Assembly: GCA_017307865.1 (NCBI GenBank)
Contig: JAFKGE010000024.1
Location: 39,083-103,082 of the forward strand
Direction of reading: 5' to 3'
Origin: Burkholderiales bacterium
GTDB taxonomy: Bacteria; Pseudomonadota; Gammaproteobacteria; Burkholderiales; Burkholderiaceae_C
DNA: 64,000 nt
The notes beneath the pieces are model-generated. The model made no database searches and was not told where the DNA came from. It was given only the letters and a program-made list of their open reading frames with translations. This document shows positions 25,073 to 34,601 of this stretch, piece by piece. The translations under genes and the position numbers were made by a program. The first letter of the stretch is position 1. Each line of letters opens with the position of its first letter.

Positions 25073-25130
25073 TTTCAAGCCAAATCGGCCTGCAGCGCCC
25101 GTCCATCAAACGCTGCAGGCTATAAATCAA
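25073..25130 (+). repeat. R1 dispersed repeat, copy 6, ending on the DppC-like start codon
   Basis: TTTCAAGCCAAATCGGCCTG, then CAGCGCCCGTCCATC and AAACGCTGCAGGCTATAAAT. It contains a perfect 10-bp inverted repeat, GCCTGCAGCG against CGCTGCAGGC. Its last base is the A of the next gene's ATG, so the repeat takes the place of a ribosome site. The shared frame is open (FKPNRPAAPVHQTLQAINQ). Confidence 0.9.
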
Positions 25131-26041
25131 TGAGCAAACTCCTTGCCCGCTGGCTCGACAGCGACGTGGGCTACAGCTTTCGCCACTCGCCGATGGCGAT
25201 CTTGGCGGCGGTGATCGCCTTCGTCTGCATCTTCTGCTCGGTGTTTGCCGGCTGGGTGTCGCCGCACAACCCGTTCGACCTGACCACGCTGGAGCTGAGC
25301 GACGCGCGCCTGCCGCCGGCCTGGTACGAGTCGGGCAAGTCGACCTACCTGCTGGGCACCGACGACCAGGGCCGCGACATCCTGTCGGCGCTGATCTACG
25401 GCGCGCGCATCTCGCTGGTGGTGGGGGTCGTGTCGGTCATCCTGTCGGTGCTGGCGGGGGTGGCGCTGGGGCTGCTGGCGGGCTTCAAGGGTGGCTGGAT
25501 CGACACCTTTTTGATGCGCCTGTGCGACGTCATGCTGTCGTTTCCGGCCATCCTGGTGGCGCTCTTGATCGCCGGCGTCGGGCGCGCGCTGTTTCCCAAC
25601 GCGCACGAGTCGGTGGCCTTCGGCGTGCTGATCATCGCCATCTCGCTCACCGGCTGGGTGCAGTACGCGCGCACCGTGCGCGGCTCCACCATGGTCGAGC
25701 GCGGCAAGGAATACGTGCAGGCCGCGCGCGTCACCGGCGTGTCGTCCTGGCGCATCATGACGCGCCACGTGCTGCCCAACGTGATGGGGCCGGTGCTGGT
25801 GCTGGCCACCATCCAGGTGGCCACGGCCATCATCACCGAGGCCACGCTGTCCTTTCTGGGCGTGGGCGTGCCGCCCACCTCGCCCTCGCTGGGCACGCTG
25901 ATCCGCGTCGGCAACGACTACCTGTTCTCGGGCGAGTGGTGGATCACCATCTTCCCCGGCGCCATGCTGGTGCTGATCGCGCTGTCGGTCAACCTGCTGG
26001 GCGACTGGCTGCGCGATGCGCTGAACCCGAGATTGCGCTGA
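25130..26041 (+). CDS. ABC importer permease, peptide/nickel/opine family (DppC-like)
   Basis: A 303-aa permease with an N-terminal transmembrane helix (about 20-42), five further helices, the family motif YLLGTDDQGRDILSALIYGARISL and the coupling loop VQAARVTGVSSWRIMTRHVLPNVMGPVLV. It pairs with the DppB-like subunit. No ribosome site is visible because R1 copy 6 runs up to the ATG, so translation may depend on upstream coupling or a leader structure. Confidence 0.9.
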   Translation: MSKLLARWLDSDVGYSFRHSPMAILAAVIAFVCIFCSVFAGWVSPHNPFDLTTLELSDARLPPAWYESGKSTYLLGTDDQGRDILSALIYGARISLVVGVVSVILSVLAGVALGLLAGFKGGWIDTFLMRLCDVMLSFPAILVALLIAGVGRALFPNAHESVAFGVLIIAISLTGWVQYARTVRGSTMVERGKEYVQAARVTGVSSWRIMTRHVLPNVMGPVLVLATIQVATAIITEATLSFLGVGVPPTSPSLGTLIRVGNDYLFSGEWWITIFPGAMLVLIALSVNLLGDWLRDALNPRLR

Positions 26042-26045
26042 TCCT

Positions 26046-26113
26046 TGAATTTGAAAGAAATATGCCTCTGGCGCCCGTACAACAAGCGCCAAAAGCTATT
26101 AAAAATATAGTAA
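26046..26113 (+). repeat. R1 dispersed repeat, copy 7
   Basis: It lies in the 81-base gap between the DppC-like and DppD-like genes. TGGCGCCCGTACAACAAGCG and AAAAGCTATTAAAAATATAG match the family. The shared frame is open (FERNMPLAPVQQAPKAIKNI). Confidence 0.85.
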
Positions 26114-26122
26114 ACGTCCTTC

Positions 26123-27093
<971 letters not shown>

Positions 27094-27097
<4 letters not shown>

Positions 27098-28209
27098 GCG
27101 AGGAGCGTCGCGGAATTTTCTCCCTCCCCCGCTGGGGGCAGGCCGGGATGGGGGCCGCCCTGATCGAGGCAGGCGCCGCCGCTCCCCACTCCAACCCGCC
27201 CCCAGCGGGGGAGGGGGCCAGTCAGCCGCTGGTGCGCGCCGAGGGCCTGGCCAAGACCTTCGACGTCTCGCCGCCCTGGCTCAACCGCGTGCTCGAGCGC
27301 AAGCCGCGCCAGCTGCTGCACGCGGTGGACGAGGCCAGCTTCACCATCCGCAAGGGCGAGACCCTGGCGCTGGTGGGCGAGTCCGGCTGCGGCAAGAGCA
27401 CCGTGGCGCGGGTGCTGGTGGGCCTGTACCAGCCCACGCGCGGACGCTTCTTCTTCAAGGACCAGGACGTGCACACCACCCTGGCCAAGGGCGGGCGCGA
27501 GCTGCGGCGCGGCATCCAGATGATCTTTCAGGACCCCTACGCCAGCCTCAACCCGCGCTGGAAGGTGGCCGACATCATCGCCGAGCCGCTGCGCGAGCAC
27601 GGCCTGGTGCAGACCAAGGCCGAGGGCGAGGAGCGCGTGGCCGCGCTGCTGCAGTCGGTGGGCCTGGCGGCGGTGGACATGGCCAAGTTTCCGCACCAGT
27701 TCTCGGGCGGGCAGCGCCAGCGCATCTCGATCGCGCGCGCACTGGCCACCCAGCCCGAGTTTCTGGTCTGCGACGAGCCCACCAGCGCGCTGGACGTGAG
27801 CGTGCAGGCGCAGGTGCTCAACATCATGAAGAACCTGCAGCGCGAGCGGCAGCTGACCTACCTCTTCATCAGCCACAACCTGGCCGTGGTGCGCCACGTG
27901 AGCGACCACGTCGGCGTGATGTACCTGGGCCGCATCGTCGAGCTGGCGCCCAAGAAGGCGCTGTTCAGCACGCCGCGCCACCCCTACACGCGCATGCTGC
28001 TGGACGCCATCCCCAAGATGCACGACACCGGCCGCGCGCGCACGCCGGTGCAGGGCGAGGTGCCCAACCCGCTCAACCCGCCGCCCGGCTGCACCTTTCA
28101 CCCGCGCTGCCCGCTGGCCAACGCGCGCTGCAAGACCGAGCGGCCCAGGCTGCTCGGCGTCGATGGGGTTCAGGTGGCTTGCCACGCGGTGGAGGAAGGG
28201 CGGATATAA
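27094..28209 (+). CDS. ABC importer ATPase (DppF-like) with a repeat-encoded N-terminal insert
   Basis: A 371-aa ATPase: Walker [11 protein letters not shown]-loop [12 protein letters not shown], signature FSGGQRQRI, Walker [14 protein letters not shown]-loop ISHN and a C-terminal oligo/dipeptide domain ([15 protein letters not shown]). The first 9 residues (MSEERRGIF) are followed by about 33 residues rich in Gly, Ala and Pro, encoded by a 94-bp element with 18-bp perfect terminal inverted repeats. The normal family start ([14 protein letters not shown]) resumes at about residue 43. The ATG overlaps the previous stop (ATGA). Confidence 0.92.
27122..27215. repeat. R3 element, 94 bp with 18-bp perfect terminal inverted repeats, inside the DppF-like gene
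   Basis: Left arm CCCTCCCCCGCTGGGGGC (27122-27139), right arm GCCCCCAGCGGGGGAGGG (27198-27215), with a GC-rich centre. It is read in frame and introduces no stop. The structure is that of a very small palindromic element. Confidence 0.8.
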
Positions 28210-28245
28210 AGGAGGCATACGGGAGCCATCTTCAAGGAGACCACC

Positions 28246-28737
28246 ATGCCCTTCACCCTCAGCAGCCCTGACATCGCCGCCGGCAGCACCATCGCCCAGC
28301 GTTTCGAGTTCGACAGCTTCGGCTGCTCGGGCGCCAACCAGTCGCCGGTGCTGCGCTGGAGCGGCGAGCCCGCCGGCACCCAGGGCTTCGCGCTCAATGT
28401 GTACGACCCCGACGCGCCCACGGGCTCGGGCTTCTGGCACTGGGTGCTGATCGACCTGCCGGCCGGCGTGCACGAGCTGGCGGCCGACGCCGGCGCCAAG
28501 GGCGGCGCCCATTTGCCCAAGGGGGCGCGGCAGATCCGCAACGACTACGGCATCTACGCCTGGGGCGGCATGTGCCCGCCGCCGGGCGACAAGCCGCACC
28601 GCTACATCTTCACCGTGCACGCGCTGTCGGTGCCGCGCATCGACGTGCCCGACGACGCGCCGGCGGCGCTGGCGGGCTTCATGGTCAACGCCAACACGCT
28701 GGCCAAGGCCTCGTTCACGGCCACCTACGGGCGCTGA
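28246..28737 (+). CDS. YbhB/YbcL-type PEBP family protein
   Basis: A 163-aa phosphatidylethanolamine-binding-protein fold protein with the ligand-site segments [27 protein letters not shown] (read in two parts), [30 protein letters not shown] and [13 protein letters not shown]. It has no signal peptide. The bacterial role is unknown; names such as Raf-kinase-inhibitor-like come from eukaryotic homologs only. AAGGAG precedes the ATG. Confidence 0.88.
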   Translation: MPFTLSSPDIAAGSTIAQRFEFDSFGCSGANQSPVLRWSGEPAGTQGFALNVYDPDAPTGSGFWHWVLIDLPAGVHELAADAGAKGGAHLPKGARQIRNDYGIYAWGGMCPPPGDKPHRYIFTVHALSVPRIDVPDDAPAALAGFMVNANTLAKASFTATYGR

Positions 28738-28777
28738 GCGCGGCGCCCTGGGCCGGCGGAGCCTGCCGCCGGCTGGG

Positions 28778-28783
28778 GATAAT
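28778..28783 (+). promoter_or_regulatory. Candidate -10 box for a leaderless tal transcript
   Basis: GGGGATAAT with GATAAT at 28778-28783, six bases before the tal ATG, and no ribosome site. It is the same layout as gspC. Confidence 0.4.
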
Positions 28784-28789
28784 CGGGCC

Positions 28790-29737
28790 ATGAACCAGCT
28801 CGATGCCCTCAAGCAATGGACCACCGTGGTGGCCGACACCGGCGACTTCCGGCAGTTCGCCCAGTTTCAGCCGCGCGACGCCACCACCAACCCCTCGCTG
28901 ATCCTCAAGGCGGTGCAAAAGCCCGAGTACGCGCCGCTGCTGGCGCAGACCGTGTCCGCGCATGCCGGCCGGCCGGTGGATGAGCAGATGGACCGGCTGC
29001 TGGTGCGCTTCGGGTGCGAAATCCTGTCCATCATTCCGGGGCGCGTGTCCACCGAGGTGGATGCCCGCCTGTCCTTCGACGCCGATGCCAGCGTGGCGCG
29101 CGCCGAGCGCATCCTGGCCCTGTACAAGGCCGAAGGCATCCCGCCCGAGCGCGTGCTGATCAAGGTGGCCAGCACCTGGGAGGGCATTCGCGCCGCCGAG
29201 CGGCTGCAGCAGCGCGGCATCCGCTGCAACATGACGCTGCTGTTCTCGTTTTGCCAGGCGGTGGCCAGTGGCCAGGCCAAGGCGCAGCTGATCTCGCCCT
29301 TTGTCGGCCGCATCTACGACTGGTACAAGAAAGCCGCGGGCGCCGCGTGGGACGAGGCGGCGATGGCCGGCGCCAACGACCCGGGCGTGCAGTCGGTGCG
29401 CCGCATTTATGACCATTACAAGCACTTCGGCATCGCCACCGAGGTGATGGGCGCCAGCTTTCGCAACGTCGGCCAGATCACCGCGCTGGCGGGCTGCGAC
29501 CTGCTCACCATCGCGCCCGAGCTGATGGCGCAGCTGGCGGCCAGCAGCGCGCCGCTCACCCGCGCGCTGGACCCGCAGGCCGCCCGCGCGCTGGATCTGG
29601 AGCCGGTGCGCTACGACGAGGCGGGCTTTCGCCTGGCGCTCAACCAGGACGCCATGGCCACCGAGAAGCTGGCCGAGGGCATCCGCGTGTTCATTGCCGA
29701 CGCCCGCAAGCTCGAGGCGCTGATCGAGGCGCGCTGA
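28790..29737 (+). CDS. tal: Transaldolase
   Basis: A 315-aa class I aldolase-fold enzyme of the pentose phosphate pathway, transferring dihydroxyacetone between sugar phosphates. The Schiff-base lysine is Lys125 in [12 protein letters not shown]; the N-terminal [12 protein letters not shown] and C-terminal [10 protein letters not shown] motifs are present. The length is that of the TalB-type family. The gene lies 4 bases before pgi, so sugar interconversion genes are co-transcribed. Confidence 0.95.
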   Translation: MNQLDALKQWTTVVADTGDFRQFAQFQPRDATTNPSLILKAVQKPEYAPLLAQTVSAHAGRPVDEQMDRLLVRFGCEILSIIPGRVSTEVDARLSFDADASVARAERILALYKAEGIPPERVLIKVASTWEGIRAAERLQQRGIRCNMTLLFSFCQAVASGQAKAQLISPFVGRIYDWYKKAAGAAWDEAAMAGANDPGVQSVRRIYDHYKHFGIATEVMGASFRNVGQITALAGCDLLTIAPELMAQLAASSAPLTRALDPQAARALDLEPVRYDEAGFRLALNQDAMATEKLAEGIRVFIADARKLEALIEAR

Positions 29738-29741
29738 AGCC

Positions 29742-31349
29742 ATGGGGGTCTGGCATGAGCGCCCGCGCTGCGACGAGGCGCCGGCGTGGGCGCTCTTGAG
29801 GGCGCACTTCCAGCAGGCTTTTACCGGGCCGCAGGCGTTCGACCTGCGGCGCGCCTTCGAGCAGGACGCCGGGCGCTTTGCCGCCTTCGGCTTCGACGCG
29901 CCGCCGCTGTTCGCCGACCTGTCCAAGAACCTGATCGACCGCACGGCGCAGCGCCTGCTGACCCAGCTGGCGCGCGAGTGCGGCGTCGAGGCCCACCGCG
30001 ACGCCATGTTGCGCGGCGAGCGCATCAACACCAGCGAAGACCGGCCAGTCACCCACGTGCAGTGGCGTTCCGAGTCAAATCGACCTGTAGCCGGCTCGGA
30101 TCAAGCGCAATCAGCTATTAAAAGCATAGTTGACGTACCGCCGGACGTGCAAGCCAGCCGGCGCGCCATGCTGGAGCTGGCCGAGGCGGTGCGCGCGGAC
30201 GCGGGCATCAGCGACGTGGTGCACATCGGCATCGGCGGCTCCGACCTGGGGCCGCGCGTGGTGGTGCAGGCGCTGTGCGCCAGCGGCTGCGTCAACGGGC
30301 CGCGCCTGCACTTCGTCGCCAACATGGACGGCCACGAGCTGGCCGCCGTGCTGGCGCCGCTGCAGGCCGCGCGCACCCTGTTCATCGTGGCCTCCAAGAC
30401 CTTCGGCACGGCCGAGACCCTGCGCAACGCGCAGTCCGCGCGCGACTGGTTCGTGGCGCAGGGCGGGGGCGAGGTGGCGCGCCACTTCGTCGCCGTCAGC
30501 GCCAACCGCGCGGCGGCGGCGGCCTTCGGCGCCGGCCGCTGCTTGGGCTTCGACGAAGGCGTGGGCGGGCGCTTTTCGCTGTGGTCGCCCATCGGCCTGC
30601 CGATCGCCATCGCCATCGGCCGCGCCGGTTTCGAGCAGCTGCTGGCTGGCGCGCGCACGCTGGACGAGCATTTCGCCGGCGCGCCCCTGGAGCGCAACCT
30701 GCCGGTGCAGCTGGCGCTGCTGGACCTGTGGTATCGCAACTTTCACGGGCTGGCCAGCCGCTGCGTGGCACCGTACCACCACGGCCTGCGCGGCCTGCCG
30801 GCCTGGCTGCAGCAGCTGGAGATGGAAAGCAACGGCAAGGGCGTGGACGCGCGCGGACGGCCGCTCGCCTTTGCCAGCGCGCCCGTCACCTGGGGCCAGG
30901 CCGGCAGCAACGGCCAGCATGCGTTTTTTCAGATGCTGCACCAGGGCAGCGACGTGATACCGGTCGAGTTCGTGCTGGTGCGCGACGATGCCCACGGCCT
31001 GCCCGGCCACCACGACAAGCTGCTGGCCAACGCCCTGGCGCAGGCGCGCGCGCTGATGTGCGGCCAGGCGGGCGACGCGCCCGAGCGCCACTTTCCGGGC
31101 AACCGGCCGTCGACCGTGCTGCTGCTGCCCGACCTGTCGCCACACAGCCTGGGCGCGCTGCTCTCGCTTTATGAGCACCGCACCTTCGTGCTCGGCTCGC
31201 TGTGGGGCGTCAACAGCTTCGACCAGTGGGGCGTGGAGCTGGGCAAGCGCCACGCCGGCGCGATCGAGGCGGCGCTGCAGGCCCACACCGAAGGCAGCAC
31301 GCTCGATGCCTCGACGGCGGGCCTCCTGGCGCGGCTGCGCCAGCCCTGA
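29742..31349 (+). CDS. pgi: Glucose-6-phosphate isomerase with an in-frame R1 insertion
   Basis: A 535-aa enzyme of the Pgi family. Active-site segments are complete: IGIGGSDLGPRVV, VASKTFGTAETLRNA, ESNGKGVDARG, WGQAGSNGQHAFFQ and NSFDQWGVELGK. Between MLRGERINTSEDRPVTHVQW and the catalytic core, residues about 111-131 are encoded by R1 copy 8 in frame. In other Pgi proteins this is a surface segment after the ALR motif, and here that motif is replaced. The frame is intact, so the enzyme is probably functional. Confidence 0.95.
   Translation: MGVWHERPRCDEAPAWALLRAHFQQAFTGPQAFDLRRAFEQDAGRFAAFGFDAPPLFADLSKNLIDRTAQRLLTQLARECGVEAHRDAMLRGERINTSEDRPVTHVQWRSESNRPVAGSDQAQSAIKSIVDVPPDVQASRRAMLELAEAVRADAGISDVVHIGIGGSDLGPRVVVQALCASGCVNGPRLHFVANMDGHELAAVLAPLQAARTLFIVASKTFGTAETLRNAQSARDWFVAQGGGEVARHFVAVSANRAAAAAFGAGRCLGFDEGVGGRFSLWSPIGLPIAIAIGRAGFEQLLAGARTLDEHFAGAPLERNLPVQLALLDLWYRNFHGLASRCVAPYHHGLRGLPAWLQQLEMESNGKGVDARGRPLAFASAPVTWGQAGSNGQHAFFQMLHQGSDVIPVEFVLVRDDAHGLPGHHDKLLANALAQARALMCGQAGDAPERHFPGNRPSTVLLLPDLSPHSLGALLSLYEHRTFVLGSLWGVNSFDQWGVELGKRHAGAIEAALQAHTEGSTLDASTAGLLARLRQP
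30072..30134 (+). repeat. R1 dispersed repeat, copy 8, in frame inside pgi
   Basis: GAGTCAAATCGACCTGTAGC, then CGGCTCGGATCAAGCGC and AATCAGCTATTAAAAGCATA. It is translated in the shared frame as SNRPVAGSDQAQSAIKSIV. Confidence 0.9.
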
Positions 31350-31413
31350 TCGGCGCGACTCACACCCAGTTGCCATCAACGCGTTGAGAACGCCGGGCGG
31401 GTGGTGACGCGCG

Positions 31414-31667
31414 CCAAGGGGCATGGGTGGGCAGCTCCGCTCCTGTCCCCCCGCTGTCCGTCTGCGACGGCCATCTCCTCCTTGACCTCGCTGCGCTGCC
31501 CACCCAAGCCCCTTGGTGGGAGGCGGCAATCACCCACCGGGCGGCCTGCGCTGCCAACAATGCCACGGATCAGGCCGTCGGGGTGCCCGGCGCAGTGAAG
31601 TGAAGGAGGAGCCGGCCGCAGGCCGGCGGGGGACATGAACGGAGCCGGGCGCCCTGACGGCCTGATC
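31414..31667. repeat. Two long inverted repeats between pgi and the NitT/TauT-type permease
   Basis: The 366-base gap 31350-31715 has no convincing gene. Pair A: 31414-31434 against 31496-31516, 20 of 21 pairing (CCAAGGGGCATGGGTGGGCA and its complement). Pair B: 31568-31591 against 31644-31667, 22 of 24 pairing (GATCAGGCCGTC... and its complement), with a smaller GCCGGC palindrome in the loop. There are no T tracts. It could end transcription from both convergent genes or be a mobile palindromic element. Confidence 0.6.
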
Positions 31668-31715
31668 CCACCCCGCGGGGCTGGCATGTTTTATCGTATC
31701 GACTGCGAAACGGCA

Positions 31716-32597
31716 TCAGAACGCCGCGGGCCGCCATTTGAGCAGGCGCTTTTCCAGCCGCGTCAGAATGAAGTCGGCCACCAGGGCGACGGCTGCCAGC
31801 AGGATCATGGCGGCAAACACGCCGCTGGCATTGAAGGCGCCCTGCGCGGTGGAGATCAGCAGGCCCATGCCCTGCTTGGCGCCCAAAAATTCGCCCACCA
31901 CCGCGCCGACCAGGGCAAAGCCGAAGCTGACGTGCAGGCTGGCCAGGATCCAGGACATCGCCGAAGGGATGACGACGGCGGCCGTCACCTGGCGCGGCGA
32001 GGCACCCAGGATGCGCGCGTTGGCGATCAGGTACTTGTCGGCCTCGATCACGCCCTGGAAGGCGTTGCCGAACACGACGAAAAACACCATGACCACGGCC
32101 AGCGCCACCTTGGAGGCCATGCCCAGGCCCAGGGCGATGACGAACACCGAGCCCAGCACCACGCGCGGGATCGAGTTGGCGATCTTGATGTAGATGCTGA
32201 ACACGTCGGCCAGCAGCTTGTTGCGCCCCAGCAGGATGCCGAACACGATGCCGCCGATGCCGCCGATCAGAAAGCCGATGATGGTTTCTTCCAGCGTGAC
32301 GGCGATCTGCACCCACAGCGGCCCCTGCGAGGTGCCGTCGCGCACCCACTCGACGATCTGCTGCCAGATCAGCGAGGGCTGCGAATAAAAGAAGGGGTCG
32401 ATCCACTTGCGGCTGGCGGCCAGCTCCCAGCCGCCCAGCACGACGAACAGGAACAGCAGGCGCAGGCCGATGATGACCCACTTGCGGCGGCGCAGGGCGG
32501 CTTGGGCGCGCAGCGATTCGCGCGCCAGCGCTTCGTCGCTGAGCGAGGCGGGCACGGCGGCCGCGCCGGTCGGATGGGCTAGGACAGCGGTAGACAT
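31716..32597 (-). CDS. ABC importer permease, NitT/TauT family
   Basis: A 293-aa permease with about 6 transmembrane helices (first at about 40-60, VIIGLRLLFLFVVLGGWEL) and the coupling loop NARILGASPRQVTAAVVIPSAMSWI. It is the last gene of a three-gene minus-strand operon (binding protein, ATPase, permease) of the nitrate/sulfonate/taurine/pyrimidine-precursor class. The substrate is unresolved. Confidence 0.9.
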   Translation of the reverse strand: MSTAVLAHPTGAAAVPASLSDEALARESLRAQAALRRRKWVIIGLRLLFLFVVLGGWELAASRKWIDPFFYSQPSLIWQQIVEWVRDGTSQGPLWVQIAVTLEETIIGFLIGGIGGIVFGILLGRNKLLADVFSIYIKIANSIPRVVLGSVFVIALGLGMASKVALAVVMVFFVVFGNAFQGVIEADKYLIANARILGASPRQVTAAVVIPSAMSWILASLHVSFGFALVGAVVGEFLGAKQGMGLLISTAQGAFNASGVFAAMILLAAVALVADFILTRLEKRLLKWRPAAF

Positions 32598-32610
32598 GAC
32601 GAATGCTCGG

Positions 32611-33414
32611 TCAGTGGATGGAGACTTCTTCGCGCAGGTCGGCCCAGATGCGCTTGGACAGCTCGATGAAGTTGGGGTGGTAGCGCACCTCGGCCATCAC
32701 GCGCGGGCGCGGCAGGTCGATGGTGTAGACGCGCTTCAGGGTGGCCGGGCGCGCCGACAGCACGAACACGCGGTCGGCCAGGGCGATGGCCTCCTCGATG
32801 TCGTGCGTGACGAAGACCACCGAGCCGCCGGTGCCGCCCCACAGCTTGAGCAGCTCGTCCTGCATCAGGGTGCGCGTCTGCATGTCCAGCGCCGAGAAGG
32901 GCTCGTCCATCAGCAGGATCTCGGGGCGGTTGATGAAGGTCTGCGCCAGCGCCACGCGCTTGCGCATGCCGCCCGACAGCTGGTGCGGGTAGTGCTGGTC
33001 GAACCCCTGCAGGCCCACGCGGTTGATCCACTGCGACGCCAGCTCGTGCGCCTGCGCGCGCGGCATGCCGCGAAACAGCGGGCCGGCCGACACGTTGTCC
33101 ATCACGTTGCGCCACGGAAAGACCGCGTCGGCCTGAAACACGAAGCCGATGCGTGGGTCGATTCCGCTCACTGGCTGGCCCATCACCTGCACCGCGCCCA
33201 CGGTGGGCTGCAGCAGGCCGGTGATCATGTTCAGCGTGGTCGACTTGCCGCAGCCCGTGGGCCCGACGATGGCGACGAACTCGCCGCGCGCCACCGCCAT
33301 CGTGAAGTTGCGCAGCGTCACGGTGGCGGTGCCGTCGCCCGAGATGAAGCGCAGCGACACGTCGTCGAACTCGATGGCCGGCGCGGCGCCGGCGGACACT
33401 TCGGTGGGGCTCAT
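32611..33414 (-). CDS. ABC importer ATPase, NitT/TauT family
   Basis: A 267-aa ATPase: Walker A GPTGCGKST, Q-loop FQADAVFPW, signature LSGGMRKRV, Walker B LLMDEPFSALD, H-loop VTHDIEEA. The C-terminal segment (RPRVMAEVRYHPNFIELSK) is typical of SsuB/TauB/NrtD relatives. I chose ATG 33414, 2 bases after the binding-protein stop; a GTG two codons upstream is possible. Confidence 0.9.
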   Translation of the reverse strand: MSPTEVSAGAAPAIEFDDVSLRFISGDGTATVTLRNFTMAVARGEFVAIVGPTGCGKSTTLNMITGLLQPTVGAVQVMGQPVSGIDPRIGFVFQADAVFPWRNVMDNVSAGPLFRGMPRAQAHELASQWINRVGLQGFDQHYPHQLSGGMRKRVALAQTFINRPEILLMDEPFSALDMQTRTLMQDELLKLWGGTGGSVVFVTHDIEEAIALADRVFVLSARPATLKRVYTIDLPRPRVMAEVRYHPNFIELSKRIWADLREEVSIH

Positions 33415-33416
33415 GG

Positions 33417-34427
33417 TCACTTGGCGGCCGGCAGATAGGCGTTGGTGTAGGTCTTGGACAGGTCGATGTTCTTGGCCTTGACCTGAGGCTTGAAGGTGGA
33501 CAGCACCTTCAGCACCGTCTCCGGCCCGCCCTCGGGCATGCGGCCGTCGGTGGTGAACATGGGCAGCGAGGACTTGATGGCGGCCACGTACATGGCCTTG
33601 TCGTTGCCGTAGTAGTCGCGCGGCATCTTGTCGGCGATTTCCTCGGCGCTGTGCGTGTGGAGGTACTGCATGGTCTTGGCAAAGGCGTGCGCCAGCTTGG
33701 TGGCCTGCTCCTTGTGCGATTCGGCCCAGGCGTTGGACACGTACAGGCTGGGCGCCGGGTACAGGCCGCCCAGCGCCGCCTTGGTGCCCTCCTCGGTGCG
33801 CATGTCCACCAGCACCTGGGCATCGCCGGTCTTGAGCAGCTGCGACACCGTGGGTTCGGTGGTCATGCCGGCCTGGATGCGGTCCTGCTTGATGGCGGCG
33901 ATGAAGCTGTTGCCCGCGCCCACCGGCAGCAGCGAATACTCCTTCGACTCCACGCCCTGGCGCAGCGCCAGGTAGCGCGTCAGAAAGTCGGTGGACGAGC
34001 CCAGGCCCGTCACGCCCAGCGTCTTGCCCTTGGCGTCGGCCATGCTCTTGAAGGTGGGCGCCGCCTTGGTGGACACCATTTCCACCTCGCCCGGCACCTT
34101 GCCGAACACGGCGATGGCCTCCACCTCCTTGCCCTTGGCCTGCAGGTCGATGGTGTGGTCGTAAAAGCCCACCACGCCCTGCACGGCGCCGGCGATCAGC
34201 TGGTTCTCGGCATCGACGCCAGCGGGCTGCGACTGCAGCTCGACATTCAGGCCTTCGTCCTTGAAGTAGCCCAGCGCCTCGGTCAGCTTGGCGGGCAGGT
34301 AGATGATCTTGTTGATGCCGCCCACCATGATGGTGACGGTGCTGGCGTCGGCCGCCTGCGCGGGCAGGGCGCCGCCCAGGGCTAGGGCGGCGGCGATCAG
34401 GCTGAGGCGAAGAAGCGGGGTTTTCAT
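33417..34427 (-). CDS. ABC importer periplasmic binding protein, NMT1/THI5-like
   Basis: A 336-aa exported protein: signal MKTPLLRLSLIAAALALGGA to QA near 26, then NMT1-like motifs (GGINKIIYLPAKLTEALGYF, GVVGFYDHTIDLQAKG, GVTGLGSSTDFLTRY). NMT1-like proteins bind pyrimidine precursors, sulfonates or aromatic carboxylates. The adjacent divergent two-component system may control it. AGGAGA precedes the ATG. Confidence 0.88.
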   Translation of the reverse strand: MKTPLLRLSLIAAALALGGALPAQAADASTVTIMVGGINKIIYLPAKLTEALGYFKDEGLNVELQSQPAGVDAENQLIAGAVQGVVGFYDHTIDLQAKGKEVEAIAVFGKVPGEVEMVSTKAAPTFKSMADAKGKTLGVTGLGSSTDFLTRYLALRQGVESKEYSLLPVGAGNSFIAAIKQDRIQAGMTTEPTVSQLLKTGDAQVLVDMRTEEGTKAALGGLYPAPSLYVSNAWAESHKEQATKLAHAFAKTMQYLHTHSAEEIADKMPRDYYGNDKAMYVAAIKSSLPMFTTDGRMPEGGPETVLKVLSTFKPQVKAKNIDLSKTYTNAYLPAAK

Positions 34428-34586
34428 GACATGGTCTCCTGTCGGTTCGAGTGAGGACATCGCCGACTTTAGAAATCGCCGTCCTTCATCCGGCTTTCGC
34501 TGCGGGTGCGCAATAACTGGGGTTTTCCCTGATCTTGCGGTGACTGGGCTGCCCCGGACGCTCGCACCGCGCCGCCGCCGAATCTC

Positions 34587-34592
34587 TAGAAT
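34587..34592 (+). promoter_or_regulatory. Candidate -10 box of the two-component operon
   Basis: TAGAAT ends nine bases before the ATG at 34602; no ribosome site is visible, so the leader would be 0-3 nt. The 174-base gap it shares with the divergent binding-protein gene shows no other feature. Confidence 0.35.
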
Positions 34593-34601
34593 TTCTCCGT
34601 C

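Noticed and set aside
30072..30134. pgi as a pseudogene because of the repeat inside it
   Set aside because: The repeat is in frame, no stop or frameshift occurs, and all catalytic motifs downstream are intact.
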